Assembly: GCF_001280015.1 (NCBI RefSeq)
Contig: NZ_LGDV01000130.1
Span: forward strand, 1-64,000
Reading direction: 5' to 3'
Source of the DNA: Streptomyces sp. MMG1121
GTDB lineage: Bacteria > Actinomycetota > Actinomycetes > Streptomycetales > Streptomycetaceae
DNA length: 64,000 bases
Part shown: positions 17,360 through 27,748 of the stretch, piece after piece
Numbering within the stretch: the first letter of the stretch is position 1
Layout of the letters: every line of letters begins with the position of its first letter
Made by a program: the position numbers and the translations under genes
The notes under the pieces: generated by a model
What the model was told of the DNA's origin: nothing
Seen by the model: the letters and a program-made list of their open reading frames with translations, nothing else
Databases searched by the model: none

Positions 17360-17866
17360 CTATCCCCGTGCTTCACGCGCCGCAACCTCCGGGGTGAGCA
17401 AACGACGTAGACATCCCAGACATCTGGAGCGTTCCGGGCCGAGACTGCCCTGTGAGATACCCAACTCCCCCGCGATCTCCCGGTATGTCAGGTCCTTCGG
17501 GGAGAGCAGCGCCTCGATCAGCCGGGGGCAGCGGCCGGGCAGCCGGCGGACCGCCTCGCGCAGGGCGTGGTGGCGGGCGGCGGTGAGGACGAGTTGCTCG
17601 GGGCCGGGGCGGGCGTCGTCGGCCGGCTCGATGCCGTAGGGACGTTCGAGGCGGGTGGTACGACGGCTGCGGCGGGCCTCGGCGCGGACGGCCCTGCGCA
17701 GCCAGTCCTCGGGGTCCAGCGGCGGCCCGTCCCGCTCCAGCCGCTCCAGCAGGCGCAGCCAGACGGCCTGCTCCAGGTCGCCCGGCTCACTCCCGGCCGC
17801 ATATGCCTCGGCCGAGGCCTCGGCCGTCAGCAGCGGGCGCAGAGCGGACACCAAGTCGTTCGTCAT
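17360..17866 (-). CDS. Sigma-factor-like protein with C-terminal region-4 helix-turn-helix
   Basis: The 168-residue protein resembles a sigma-70 family ECF-type factor. An N-terminal helical part contains DLEQAVWLRLLERL (region-2 like) and LDPEDWLRRAVRAEARRSRR. The C-terminal part has the helix-turn-helix LPGRCPRLIEALLSPKDLTYREIAGELGISQGSLGPERSRCLGCLRRLL. The recognition helix begins ISQGSLGPERSR. It is shorter than most ECF factors and has no obvious anti-sigma partner next to it. The upstream gene, for the phosphodiesterase, is separated by a strong hairpin. Confidence 0.8.
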   Translation of the reverse strand: MTNDLVSALRPLLTAEASAEAYAAGSEPGDLEQAVWLRLLERLERDGPPLDPEDWLRRAVRAEARRSRRTTRLERPYGIEPADDARPGPEQLVLTAARHHALREAVRRLPGRCPRLIEALLSPKDLTYREIAGELGISQGSLGPERSRCLGCLRRLLTPEVAAREARG

Positions 17867-17877
17867 ATGCGGAACGA

Positions 17878-17913
17878 CGCGCCGCCCCGGACACAGGTTT
17901 CCGGGGCGGCGCG
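17878..17913 (-). terminator. Strong 14-bp hairpin after the phosphodiesterase gene
   Basis: CGCGCCGCCCCGGA pairs perfectly with TCCGGGGCGGCGCG around an eight-base loop. It lies 45 bases past the phosphodiesterase stop and just before the next start, so it should isolate the two transcripts. Confidence 0.8.
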
Positions 17914-17958
17914 GAGACACCCCGAACGGGGTGCGGGGAAAGCCGCTCGTTGACGGTG

Positions 17959-19134
17959 TCAGCCGGCCAGGAAGTCGGCGCGGGCGAGCAGGCCGGTGTC
18001 GGCGTTGTCGGTGAAGACGCCGTCGATGCCGGTGGCGAAGTACGTCCTGAAGGCGCCGAAGGGGTCGCCGTAGGCGTCGGCCGCGCTGCCCTTGCGGTAC
18101 TCGGCCGGCAGGAAGGGGTTCTCGTTGCGCATGGTGTACGGGTGGAGGACCAGACCCACCTTGTGCGCGTCGCGGACCAGGGTGGTCGGCTCGGCGAGGG
18201 TGCCGTCGGCGTTCTTCGGTATGACCAGGTCCAGGGTCGGACCGATGCCCTGCGCGTAGCCGGCGATCTCCCTGAGGCCCTTGGGCGTGATCAGGTCGGC
18301 GACCGTGCGCGGGTCGCCCGCCGCGACGAAGTCGTAGGGGCGGCTGTCCGCCGTGGACAGCAGCACGACGAGCGGGTTGTCGACCAGCTGGTTGAGCTTC
18401 TGGATGCTGGTGGGCTCGAAGGACTGCAGGATGACCGGCGAGTTCCGCTCGTCCTTGCCGTACTTGCGCAGCAGCTTCGCCACCCGCTCCTCCAGGCCGA
18501 GGCCGAGCCTGCGGAAGTAGGTGGGGTGCTTGGTCTCGGGGTAGATCCAGACCTGCCTGCCGCGCTTGCGGGTCTGCTCGTCCTGCCACTTGAGGACCTC
18601 TTCGAACGTGGGGATCTCCCAGCGCCCGTTGTAGAGGGTGTTGTGCGGCCGGTTGTCCGGGATGCGCTCGACCGCGCGCAGCGTCTTCAGCTCGGCGAGC
18701 GTGAAGTCCTCGGTGAACCAGCCCGTGGTCGGGACCCCGTCGAGCATCTTGGTGGTCTTGCGGTCGGCGAACTCGGGGTGGGCGGCGACGTCCGTGGTGC
18801 CGCCGATCTCCGGCTCGTGCCGGCAGACGAGATGGCCGTCCTTGGTGGGCACCAGGTCACCGGCCTCGACCACGTCGGCGCCCAGGTCCAGGGCCAGGTC
18901 GTACGAGCCGAAGGTGTGCTCGGGGCGGTAGCCGCTGGAGCCCCGGTGGCCGATGATCGTCGGCACCGGCAGGCTCTTCAGCCCCCGGCCGCCGTGCCCG
19001 CCGCTCCGGGCCTCGGCGGCACCGGCCGTACCCGGCAGTCCGAGCACCGCTCCGCTCGCGCCGAACACCGCCGCGCCGAGGATCGCCCGCCGTCCGGTGC
19101 CCTGAGTCTGCTCGTTCGCCTGGTCGCTGCCCAT
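17959..19134 (-). CDS. glpQ1: Secreted glycerophosphodiester phosphodiesterase
   Basis: The enzyme releases glycerol-3-phosphate from phospholipid head groups or teichoic acid outside the cell. A twin-arginine signal (TGRRAILGAAVFGASGAVLG ... GAAEA) covers about residues 13-42. The GDPD domain follows with IGHRGSSGYRPEHT (catalytic His and Arg), VEAGDLVPTKDGHLVCRHE and a C-terminal GVFTDNAD segment. At 391 residues it is of normal length. The ATG follows GGAGG. A PHO box at 19294-19337 upstream indicates PhoP control under phosphate starvation. The symbol reflects the S. coelicolor PhoP-regulated gene I recall at this position. Confidence 0.93.
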   Translation of the reverse strand: MGSDQANEQTQGTGRRAILGAAVFGASGAVLGLPGTAGAAEARSGGHGGRGLKSLPVPTIIGHRGSSGYRPEHTFGSYDLALDLGADVVEAGDLVPTKDGHLVCRHEPEIGGTTDVAAHPEFADRKTTKMLDGVPTTGWFTEDFTLAELKTLRAVERIPDNRPHNTLYNGRWEIPTFEEVLKWQDEQTRKRGRQVWIYPETKHPTYFRRLGLGLEERVAKLLRKYGKDERNSPVILQSFEPTSIQKLNQLVDNPLVVLLSTADSRPYDFVAAGDPRTVADLITPKGLREIAGYAQGIGPTLDLVIPKNADGTLAEPTTLVRDAHKVGLVLHPYTMRNENPFLPAEYRKGSAADAYGDPFGAFRTYFATGIDGVFTDNADTGLLARADFLAG

Positions 19135-19293
19135 CAGCGCCTCCTGCCGTCCGCGTCCGCGTCTGTGAAGTCGGGCCGATCGTAGGGTCGTGTTCATGAC
19201 CGAAGGGAGACCTGAGCCGGAACGCCCGGGTGACGCCGTGTGTCCTGTGTACGGCGGGACCTGACGGACCGCCGGTTCGTCGCCGGGCGGCCA

Positions 19294-19337
19294 CCGCGGG
19301 TAAACCCGTGTCAACACTTCGTAAGACCTGGGTGAAC
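19294..19337 (-). promoter_or_regulatory. PHO box (PhoP-binding direct repeats)
   Basis: Read on the minus strand, four 11-base units follow one another: GTTCACCCAGG, TCTTACGAAGT, GTTGACACGGG and TTTACCCGCGG. The first fits the Streptomyces PhoP consensus almost perfectly, the third well, the others partly. The site is 160-200 bases before the start of the glycerophosphodiester phosphodiesterase, a known phosphate-starvation function. Confidence 0.75.
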
Positions 19338-19429
19338 CGGGCGCACCCGATGTGCGTTCGGCCGGGTGCCGCGAGTAATGTCCTCACCTGCACAGACTCA
19401 TATCGACCCGCTCGACGTCGGAGGACCCG

Positions 19430-20101
19430 TTGTCCCGCTTCGCGCTCATCAAGGCAGTGCTCGGACCGATCATGCGCCTGATGTTCCGCCCACAGGTGGA
19501 GGGCGCGGAGAACATCCCGGGGGACGGGCCGGTCATCCTGGCGGGCAATCACCTCACGTTCATCGACTCGATCGTGCTGCCGGTGGTCACCAAGCGCCAG
19601 GTGTACTTCATCGGCAAGGACGAGTACGTCACCGGCAAGGGGTTCAAGGGCCGCCTGATGGCCTGGTTCTTCACCGGCGTCGGCATGATCCCGGTGGACC
19701 GGGACGGGGCGAACGGCGGCGTGGCCGCGCTGATGACCGGGCGTCGGATCCTGGAGGAGGGCAAGGTCTTCGGGATCTACCCCGAGGGCACGCGCTCGCC
19801 CGACGGGCGGCTGTACCGGGGGCGCACCGGTATCGCGCGGCTGACGCTGATGACCGGCGCGCCGGTGGTCCCCTTCGCCATGATCGGCACGGACAAGCTG
19901 CAGCCGGGCGGTAACGGCATTCCGCGGCCCGGCCGGGTGACCGTCCGCTTCGGCGAGGCGATGGAGTTCTCCCGGTACGACGGGATGGACCGGGACCGGT
20001 ACGTGCTGCGGGCCGTGACCGACTCCGTGATGGCCGAGGTCATGCGGCTGTCCGGGCAGGAGTACGTCGACATGTACGCGACCAAGGCGAAGGCTGCCTG
20101 A
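19430..20101 (+). CDS. 1-acyl-glycerol-3-phosphate O-acyltransferase (PlsC-like)
   Basis: This membrane-associated acyltransferase of phospholipid synthesis has the catalytic motif NHLTFIDS (NHxxxxD), the second block GVGMIPVDRDG, and the acceptor-binding motif YPEGTRSPDG; APVVPFAMIGT is block four. The start is a TTG at 19430 with GGAGGA five bases ahead. The 223-residue length is normal. It is divergent from the phosphodiesterase gene, and both act on glycerophospholipids. Confidence 0.92.
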   Translation: MSRFALIKAVLGPIMRLMFRPQVEGAENIPGDGPVILAGNHLTFIDSIVLPVVTKRQVYFIGKDEYVTGKGFKGRLMAWFFTGVGMIPVDRDGANGGVAALMTGRRILEEGKVFGIYPEGTRSPDGRLYRGRTGIARLTLMTGAPVVPFAMIGTDKLQPGGNGIPRPGRVTVRFGEAMEFSRYDGMDRDRYVLRAVTDSVMAEVMRLSGQEYVDMYATKAKAA

Positions 20102-20125
20102 TCGCCGTAACGGCTGCTGCCCTGC

Positions 20126-20162
20126 GGGCGCGGGACCGCCTCTCGCGCGGTTCTCCGCGCCC
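20126..20162. terminator. Bidirectional hairpin between convergent genes
   Basis: GGGCGCGG pairs with CCGCGCCC, and the inner ACCG with CGGT, between the acyltransferase and the MFS gene that point at each other. Confidence 0.65.
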
Positions 20163-20176
20163 CTTGGCCACTCACC

Positions 20177-21700
20177 TCATTCGGCGCTCTCCAGTCTCTG
20201 GCCCTTCAGCAGGAACCACGCCGCCGCAGCCGTCGCCAGGAGGACCACCGCTCCCCCGGCCGAGGCCAGCTGGAGGCCTTGCACGAAGGATTCGCGGGCC
20301 GCTTCCAGCATCTGCTGGGCCGTGTGCGGGGGCAGATGGGTCGATGCCTCCACTGCCGCGCCCAGCGACTCATGGGCCTGGGCCGGGGTGCCCGTCGGGC
20401 CCGTGAAGTCGCGGTAGACGCCGGTCACGATCGAGCCCAGCAGGGCGATCCCCAGGGCCGCGCCCAGTTCGTACGCCGTCTCGGAGACCGCCGAGGCGGC
20501 GCCCGCCTGGTCCTTGGGCACGCTGGAGAGGATCACGTCGGCCGTCACCGTGAAGGAGAAGCCGGCGCCGACGCCCACGACCAGGAGTGCGGCGCCGAGG
20601 ACCGGGTAGCCCGTCGACTCGCCCAGGGTCGTCAGCACGGCCAGGGCGACGCCCACCGCGGCGAGTCCGCCGGAGACCACGGCCCGTACCGAGAAACGGC
20701 GGGCGGCGCGGCCCGCGACGAGACCGGCCACCACCGCGCCGACGGCGGCGGGCAGTTCGGCGAGCCCCGCCTCGAACGGGCGCCTGCCCTGGACGAGCTG
20801 CAGATACTGGGAGAGGAAGAACACCAGGCCGGACATGCCGAGCACGGTCAGCAGGTCGGCGAGGACCGCCCCGCTGAAGCCGCGGCGCCTGAACAACCGC
20901 ATGTCCAGCAGCGGGATCGGCATGGTGAGCTGGCGGTGGACGAAACCGTAGAGCCCGGCCGCGCCCAGCAGGCCCGCGGCGAGCGTGGGCCAGGTGACGC
21001 CGTGCGTGGCCACCTCCTTGACCGCGTACACGACGCCGATCATGCCGACCAGTGACAGGACGACGCTGATCAGGTCCCAGGGGCCGGGGTTCGGATTGCG
21101 GGACTCGGGCAGCGTGCGGATGCCGACGAGCACCAGGACCGCCATCACCGGCAGGTTGATGAGGAAGACCGAGCCCCACCAGAAGTGTTCGAGCAGGAAT
21201 CCGCCCGCGATGGGGCCGACCGCCATGCCGGCTGAGGCCGTGGCGCCCCAGATGCCGACGGCGAGGCTGCGCTCGCGCGGGTCGTGGAAGAGGTTGCGGA
21301 TCAGGGCGAGCGTGGCGGGCATCAGGGTCGCGCCCGCGACACCGAGCAGCGCCCGCGCCAGGATCATCAACTCCGGTGTCGAGGCGTAGGCGTTGAGCAC
21401 CGATATCGCCCCGAAGACCGTGGCGCCCACGAGCAGGATCCGCTTGCGGCCGATGCGGTCGCCGAGGCTGCCCATGGAGACCAGCAGACCGGCGATGACG
21501 AAGGAGTAGACGTCGCCGATCCACAGCAGCTGAGTGCCGGAGGGGGCCAGGTCTTCGCTGATGTAGGGGGTCGCCAGGCCGAGGACGGTGGCGTCGACGG
21601 CCACCAGCAGCACGGCCAGGACGAGGACGGAGAGCGCGAGCCAGCGGCCGGGGCGCTTCTCCACCTCCGCCGCGCGGGCCGGCTGCAGGGTGCTGGTCAT
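20177..21700 (-). CDS. DHA2-family (14-span) MFS drug exporter
   Basis: The 507-residue protein has about 14 membrane spans and resembles the QacA/SmvA branch of proton-driven multidrug exporters. Motif A (GSLGDRIGRKRILLVG) is after span 2, the span 1 acidic motif is VAVDATVLGLATPYI, and motif C appears in GATASAGMAVGPIAGGFLL. It lies just downstream of a TetR gene in the same direction (55 bases between), so the two probably form a drug-inducible operon. The substrate cannot be predicted. Confidence 0.93.
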   Translation of the reverse strand: MTSTLQPARAAEVEKRPGRWLALSVLVLAVLLVAVDATVLGLATPYISEDLAPSGTQLLWIGDVYSFVIAGLLVSMGSLGDRIGRKRILLVGATVFGAISVLNAYASTPELMILARALLGVAGATLMPATLALIRNLFHDPRERSLAVGIWGATASAGMAVGPIAGGFLLEHFWWGSVFLINLPVMAVLVLVGIRTLPESRNPNPGPWDLISVVLSLVGMIGVVYAVKEVATHGVTWPTLAAGLLGAAGLYGFVHRQLTMPIPLLDMRLFRRRGFSGAVLADLLTVLGMSGLVFFLSQYLQLVQGRRPFEAGLAELPAAVGAVVAGLVAGRAARRFSVRAVVSGGLAAVGVALAVLTTLGESTGYPVLGAALLVVGVGAGFSFTVTADVILSSVPKDQAGAASAVSETAYELGAALGIALLGSIVTGVYRDFTGPTGTPAQAHESLGAAVEASTHLPPHTAQQMLEAARESFVQGLQLASAGGAVVLLATAAAAWFLLKGQRLESAE

Positions 21701-21754
21701 GATTCCTCTCTTCGTTACGTCGTCAAGTCGTTGAGCCGTTGAGCCGTCACGTCG

Positions 21755-22303
21755 TCATGCGTGCGTACGCCGTGCGCCGCCGAGCAGCAGCTCGACGATC
21801 ATGTAGGTGAAGTCCTTGGTCGCCACCCGGCCTTCCGCCACCGCCCAGGCACCGGAGGCCAGCAGGCCGTACAGCGCCTCGGTGAGCCAGACCGGCGTGA
21901 GGTCGATGCGGAACTCTCCGCTCTCCTGGCCGCGCCGGAACAGCGCCGTGAGGCGTTCGTCGATGCGGGCCCAGCCCTGGTTCTGCTCCTCGCCCTCGAA
22001 GAGCTGGTTCTCGGTGTAGAGGAAGGCGAGCAGGGCGGCCGCCGGTTCGATCGCGCGGACCAGGCGGTGCACGGCGTCGGCTGCCGCGCCCTCGTCCAGC
22101 CGGGCCGCGTCCAGCGCCGCCTCGCATTCCGCGATGCCGAGCGCCTCCAGCGCCCGGACGAGCGCGTCGCGCCCGGCGAAGTGGCGGTGCAGCGTGGCCC
22201 GGCTGATTCCGGCGGCCTTGGCGACCTCGTCCATGGTCGCGGTGGATTTACGGGTCAGCAGGGCGGCTGCGCTGCGCAGCACGTGGTCACGGTCCAGGGC
22301 CAT
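21755..22303 (-). CDS. TetR-family repressor of the adjacent exporter
   Basis: The N-terminal helix-turn-helix (MDEVAKAAGISRATLHRHFAGRD, residues about 25-47) is typical of TetR, followed by an all-helical ligand domain of 130 residues. The start at 22303 is chosen because it begins directly before the DNA-binding domain; ATGs further upstream lie inside the operator. An 8-bp inverted repeat 18 bases upstream is its likely binding site, so it should repress itself and the MFS gene. Confidence 0.92.
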   Translation of the reverse strand: MALDRDHVLRSAAALLTRKSTATMDEVAKAAGISRATLHRHFAGRDALVRALEALGIAECEAALDAARLDEGAAADAVHRLVRAIEPAAALLAFLYTENQLFEGEEQNQGWARIDERLTALFRRGQESGEFRIDLTPVWLTEALYGLLASGAWAVAEGRVATKDFTYMIVELLLGGARRTHA

Positions 22304-22320
22304 GAGACAAGGATAGACCA

Positions 22321-22342
22321 TGTGAGACACTCCCGTCTCACA
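22321..22342. promoter_or_regulatory. TetR operator
   Basis: TGTGAGAC and GTCTCACA form a perfect inverted repeat with a six-base centre. It lies directly ahead of the TetR gene where a promoter is expected. A TetR dimer probably binds it. Confidence 0.8.
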
Positions 22343-22386
22343 CTAGGCATGCGTGCCTCATTTCTGCTGGTCAGAGCGGGGCGCGA

Positions 22387-23358
22387 TCAGTGCCAGGGCA
22401 GTTGGCCGCGCCGCTCCCAGTAGGCTCCCGGGTCCTCGGCGAGGGTGGCGAGGCGGGTCATCTGGTCCACGTCGAGGTCGACGGCCGGGGCGTGCAGATT
22501 GGAGAAGAGCTGCGGGACGGTCGCGGCGCCGGACAGGACGAGGCCGACCCAGGGCCGGCGCAGGATCCAGGCGAGGGCCACGGCGTCGCAGCCGAGGGAG
22601 GCCTCCTCGGCGACGGCCTGCAACACCTGGGGCGCGTGCGTCGCGGCCAGCCGGCCGTTGGCCATGCCCTCCTTGACGATCACGGTGAGCCCGGCGTCGT
22701 GCGCCTCGGCCAGGGCGGGGCCCGCCGAGGGCTCCAGCGCGTTGTACGTCGACTGCACGGTACGGAAGAGGGGCTCGCCGTCGACCGTGACCGCGAGGGC
22801 GGCGCGGATCGCGTCGGCCTGGGCGGGGCCGCTGGTGGAGAAACCGACGGTCAGGCCCTGGGCGGCGGCCTCGGCGAGCCTGGCGTGCAGGTCCTTGTCG
22901 GTGAGGGCGGGGCTGTCCGGGGTCACCGAGTGGATCTGGTAGAGGTCGAGCCGGTCGCCGAGCAGCGCGTCGGTCTCGGCGCGCTGCCGCTCGTACGTCG
23001 CGAGGCCGTGGTCCTTGACCTCGTGCTTCTCGGCGTCCGTGGACCAGTCGGCGGTGTAGGTGTACCCCCACTTGCTGCCGACGACCACGTCGTCGACGTC
23101 GGGGCGGGCGTTCAGCCAGTCGGCGAGGAACTCCTCCGAACGGCCGTAGGAGCGGGCCACGTCGACATAGCGGACGCCCTGGGCGTAGGCGGCGTCGAGG
23201 AGTTCGAAGGTGCGTGTGCGCAGCGCCTCGACGCTGCGATCCGCTCCGAGGTCGTCCTCCCGGCCCAGGTTGATGTAGCCGGGGCGGCCGACGGCGGCCA
23301 GGCCGAGGCCGATGTGGCAGGTCGGCGTGGTCGCGTGCGCGAGACGGGCGAAGGGCAT
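22387..23358 (-). CDS. Aldo/keto reductase
   Basis: This NAD(P)H-dependent oxidoreductase with a TIM barrel has 323 residues. The catalytic Asp and Tyr are in YVDVARSYGRSEEFLADWL, the Lys in VVVGSKWGYTY, and the His in LDLYQIHSVTP. The C-terminal part (VALAWILRRPWVGLVLSGAA) lies near the cofactor site. It starts at the ATG at 23358 after GGAG. It is downstream of argH but separated by about 150 bases and a hairpin, so it is probably independent. Substrate unknown. Confidence 0.92.
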   Translation of the reverse strand: MPFARLAHATTPTCHIGLGLAAVGRPGYINLGREDDLGADRSVEALRTRTFELLDAAYAQGVRYVDVARSYGRSEEFLADWLNARPDVDDVVVGSKWGYTYTADWSTDAEKHEVKDHGLATYERQRAETDALLGDRLDLYQIHSVTPDSPALTDKDLHARLAEAAAQGLTVGFSTSGPAQADAIRAALAVTVDGEPLFRTVQSTYNALEPSAGPALAEAHDAGLTVIVKEGMANGRLAATHAPQVLQAVAEEASLGCDAVALAWILRRPWVGLVLSGAATVPQLFSNLHAPAVDLDVDQMTRLATLAEDPGAYWERRGQLPWH

Positions 23359-23474
23359 CGCGGGCTCCGTTCGGTCGGCTCCGGTACGGCTTGCGACCAA
23401 CGTAACCTGCGATGCCGCTCCGCTCGGGGAGCTGGGGCGCCCAAGAGTGCGGGACGTGCCGTGGTGCGGCGAGT

Positions 23475-23494
23475 ACCGGCCGGCCGTGGCCGGT
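23475..23494 (-). terminator. Hairpin after argH
   Basis: ACCGGCC and GGCCGGT pair around a six-base loop, 17 bases past the argH stop. Probable terminator of argGH. Confidence 0.5.
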
Positions 23495-23510
23495 CGCGGG
23501 GCGCTGCGCC

Positions 23511-24989
<1,479 letters not shown>

Positions 24990-24994
24990 TCAGG

Positions 24995-26191
24995 CTATGC
25001 CCGCAGATCGCGCCGTGCGGCGATCTGCGAGGACAGACCGTAGATGTCGATGAAGCCCTTGGCGGCGGCCTGGTCGAACGTGTCGCCGGTGTCGTAGGTG
25101 GCGAGGTTGAAGTCGTAGAGGGAGGACGCGGAGCGCCGGCCGGTGACGACCGCGCGGCCGCCGTGCAGGGTCATCCGGATGTCGCCGCAGACGTGCTGGT
25201 TCGCCTCCTCGACGAAGCCGTCGAGGGCGCGCTTGAGCGGGGAGAACCACTGCCCGTCGTAGACCAGTTCGCCCCAGCGCTGCTCGATCTGGCGCTTGTA
25301 GCGGGCGAGTTCGCGCTCGACGGTGACGTTCTCCAGCTCCTGATGGGCGGTGATCAGGGCGATGGCACCCGGAGCCTCGTACACCTCGCGGGACTTGATG
25401 CCGACGAGGCGGTCCTCGACCATGTCGATCCGGCCGATGCCCTGGGCACCGGCGCGCTCGTTGAGCTGCTGGATCGCCTGGAGGACGGTGACGGGCCCGC
25501 CGTCGATCGCGACCGGGACGCCCGCCTCGAAGGTGACGACCACCTCGTCGGGCTCGCGCGGGACGGCCGGGTCGGCGGTGTAGTCGTAGATGTCCTCGAC
25601 CGGGGCGTTCCAGATGTCCTCCAGGAAGCCCGTCTCGACGGCGCGCCCGAAGACGTTCTGGTCGATGGAGTACGGGGACTTCCTGGTGGTGGCGATGGGG
25701 AGCTGCTTCTGCTCGCAGAAGGCGATGGCCTTGTCCCGGGTCATCGCGTAGTCACGGACCGGGGCGATGCACCTCAGGTCCGGGGCGAGGGCGACGATAC
25801 CGGCCTCGAAGCGGACCTGGTCGTTGCCCTTGCCGGTGCAGCCGTGGGCGACGGTCGTGGCCCCGTGCTTCTGCGCGGCGGCGACCAGGTGCTTGACGAT
25901 CACGGGCCGGGAGAGTGCGGAGACCAGCGGGTAGCGGTCCATGTAGAGGGCGTTGGCCTTGATCGCCGGGAGGCAGTACTCGTCGGCGAACTCGTCCTTG
26001 GCGTCGGCGACCTCGGCTTCCACGGCCCCGCAGGCGAGGGCGCGCTTGCGGATGACGTCCAGGTCCTCGCCGCCCTGGCCGACGTCCACCGCTACGGCGA
26101 TGACCTCGGCGCCCGTCTCCTCGGCGATCCAGCCGATGGCGACGGAGGTGTCCAGACCGCCCGAATAGGCGAGTACGACGCGCTCGGTCAC
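24995..26191 (-). CDS. argG: Argininosuccinate synthase
   Basis: ArgG joins citrulline and aspartate with ATP. The GTG start at 26191 follows GAGGAG and begins [21 protein letters not shown], with the N-type ATP-binding motif [24 protein letters not shown] and [18 protein letters not shown] further confirm the family. With 398 residues it has normal length. The frame is open further upstream, but that part crosses the promoter. From memory, S. coelicolor carries argG elsewhere, so argG next to argH here may be a point of difference. Confidence 0.97.
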   Translation of the reverse strand: MTERVVLAYSGGLDTSVAIGWIAEETGAEVIAVAVDVGQGGEDLDVIRKRALACGAVEAEVADAKDEFADEYCLPAIKANALYMDRYPLVSALSRPVIVKHLVAAAQKHGATTVAHGCTGKGNDQVRFEAGIVALAPDLRCIAPVRDYAMTRDKAIAFCEQKQLPIATTRKSPYSIDQNVFGRAVETGFLEDIWNAPVEDIYDYTADPAVPREPDEVVVTFEAGVPVAIDGGPVTVLQAIQQLNERAGAQGIGRIDMVEDRLVGIKSREVYEAPGAIALITAHQELENVTVERELARYKRQIEQRWGELVYDGQWFSPLKRALDGFVEEANQHVCGDIRMTLHGGRAVVTGRRSASSLYDFNLATYDTGDTFDQAAAKGFIDIYGLSSQIAARRDLRA

Positions 26192-26221
26192 GGGTCTCTC
26201 CTCACATTGCAATCGCTGACA

Positions 26222-26256
26222 TGCATGAGTATGCAGACCACTGCATGATTCGTCAA
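26222..26256 (-). promoter_or_regulatory. argGH promoter with overlapping ARG boxes
   Basis: On the minus strand TTGACG (26251-26256) and CATACT (26228-26233) are separated by exactly 17 bases. Two inverted repeats overlap the spacer and the -10: ATGCAG-acca-CTGCAT (26231-26246) and TGCAT-gagt-ATGCA (26222-26235). TGCAT half sites are the core of ARG boxes. ArgR, encoded at 38935-39477, should repress here when arginine is abundant. Confidence 0.8.
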
Positions 26257-26386
26257 TCGGCATCGGCGAGCCGTCAGCGGCGGCGCCGCGAACGCCCGCA
26301 CGCCGGCGGGCCCCGGCACGATCGCCTGCCCGGACGTCGCCCCCGGCGTCCATCCGCGTCCGTTCCGTGGACACCCTGGAATTTCC

Positions 26387-26416
26387 TTAGACGGGCGAAG
26401 GAGTTCCGCCGATAAT
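26387..26416 (+). promoter_or_regulatory. Promoter of the PNPOx-family gene
   Basis: TTAGAC and GATAAT are 18 bases apart. The -10 ends eight bases before the ATG at 26425, so transcription probably begins at or next to the start codon, giving a leaderless message. Confidence 0.6.
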
Positions 26417-26424
26417 CGTCAGGC

Positions 26425-27012
26425 ATGGGAAAGACCTATGAACGCATCGACGGCAGGCTCCGGACGTTCATCGAGGAGCAGCCCCTGTTCTTCACCGCGA
26501 CCGCCCCGCTCTCCGGCGAGGGCACGGTCAACCTCTCCCCCAAGGGCCTCAGGGGTTCCTTCGCCGTGGTCGACGAACTGACCGTGGCCTACCTGGACTT
26601 CGCCGGGTCCAACGCCGAGACGATCGCGCACCTGCGGGAGAACGGGCGGATCACCCTGATGTGGTGCGCCTTCCAGGGCCCGCCGAACATCGTGCGCGTC
26701 CACGGCCGGGGCGAGCCGGTCTTCCGCGACGACCCGCGCTTCGGGGAGCTGCTCGCGCACTTCCCCGGCATCGACCCGGGCCTGCACGGGCTGCGCGCGA
26801 TCATCGTCGTGCACGCGGAGCTGGTGCGGGACACCTGTGGATACGCCGTCCCCTTCATGGCGTACGAGCAGGACCGTGACCTGCACGCGAAGCGCTTCTC
26901 CCGCGAGGACGACACCTCGCTGAGCGCGTACTTCGAGAAGAAGGAGCACGTGGCCATGAGCCTGGACGGACTACCCGGGCTGCCGTTGCCGTTGCCTCCG
27001 TCTAGCGTCTGA
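26425..27012 (+). CDS. Pyridoxamine 5'-phosphate oxidase-like flavin/F420-binding protein
   Basis: The 195-residue split-barrel protein shows the family pattern LFFTATAPLSGEGTVNLSPKGLRGSFAVVDE, then DFAGSNAETIAHLRENGRITLMWCAFQGPPNIVRVHGRG. Members bind FMN, F420 or heme; this subgroup with a C-terminal helical tail (RDLHAKRFSREDD) has mostly unknown substrates. The ATG is probably leaderless. It is followed after three bases by the L,D-transpeptidase-like gene, suggesting an operon. Confidence 0.85.
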   Translation: MGKTYERIDGRLRTFIEEQPLFFTATAPLSGEGTVNLSPKGLRGSFAVVDELTVAYLDFAGSNAETIAHLRENGRITLMWCAFQGPPNIVRVHGRGEPVFRDDPRFGELLAHFPGIDPGLHGLRAIIVVHAELVRDTCGYAVPFMAYEQDRDLHAKRFSREDDTSLSAYFEKKEHVAMSLDGLPGLPLPLPPSSV

Positions 27013-27015
27013 GCC

Positions 27016-27720
27016 ATGCGCTCCGGTGTCGTCATCGCCCTCGTGTCCGCGTCCTCGCTCGGCCTGCTCGGCGCCGCGCCGGGCCCCGGCTCCGTGCCGC
27101 TGCCCGCCCGGATGGCGGACACGGGCGGCGGCAGCCAGCTGATCACCGCCCAGGCGCCCGGCCTGGACTCGACGTCGGGGACGGTCACCTGGTGGGACCT
27201 GCGGGACGGACAGTGGGTGCAGGCGGGCTCGGCGCCGGCGCGGTTCGGCTCGGGCGGTCTGGTGGAGGGGACCGCCCGGAAGCAGGGCACCAACACGACA
27301 CCGACCGGGCTCTACGACCTTCCCTTCGGCTTCGGGATCAAGGCAGCGCCGGACGGTACGAGCGTCAAGTACCGTCCGGTGAAGGACAGTTCGTGGTGGT
27401 GCCAGGACAACGACTCGGCGTCGTACAACCGGTGGGTCGAGCCGCTGCCGGCCGACTGCCGCTCCTCCGAGTCCGAGCATCTGATCTCCTACGCGGCGCA
27501 GTACGCGTACGGGCTCGTCATCGGATTCAACTACGAGCGGCCTGTGCGAGGGCGCGGCGCCGGGATCTTTCTGCATGTCAACGGGCTTGCCGCTACCGCT
27601 GGTTGTGTGTCGGTGCCGGAGGACGCGATGCGGCGGATCCTTGTGTGGGCCAAGCCTGAGAAATCGCCGCACGTCGCCATGGGGACCGTGGACGGAGCCA
27701 CGGCGGTGACCCGGTACTGA
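27016..27720 (+). CDS. Secreted L,D-transpeptidase-like (YkuD-fold) protein
   Basis: A short signal peptide (VVIALVSASSLGLLGAAPG) leads into a domain ending in FLHVNGLAATAGCVSVPED, which contains the His and the GC(V/I)S-type catalytic Cys of YkuD L,D-transpeptidases. The segment TTPTGLYDLPFGFGIKAAPDG matches the family's substrate-side region. The enzyme would act on peptidoglycan in the cell wall. At 234 residues it has no Ig-like or lipobox extension. It lies three bases after the PNPOx-like gene. Confidence 0.85.
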   Translation: MRSGVVIALVSASSLGLLGAAPGPGSVPLPARMADTGGGSQLITAQAPGLDSTSGTVTWWDLRDGQWVQAGSAPARFGSGGLVEGTARKQGTNTTPTGLYDLPFGFGIKAAPDGTSVKYRPVKDSSWWCQDNDSASYNRWVEPLPADCRSSESEHLISYAAQYAYGLVIGFNYERPVRGRGAGIFLHVNGLAATAGCVSVPEDAMRRILVWAKPEKSPHVAMGTVDGATAVTRY

Positions 27721-27748
27721 CGTACTGTGCGTGGTCCTCCGCGCCCCG

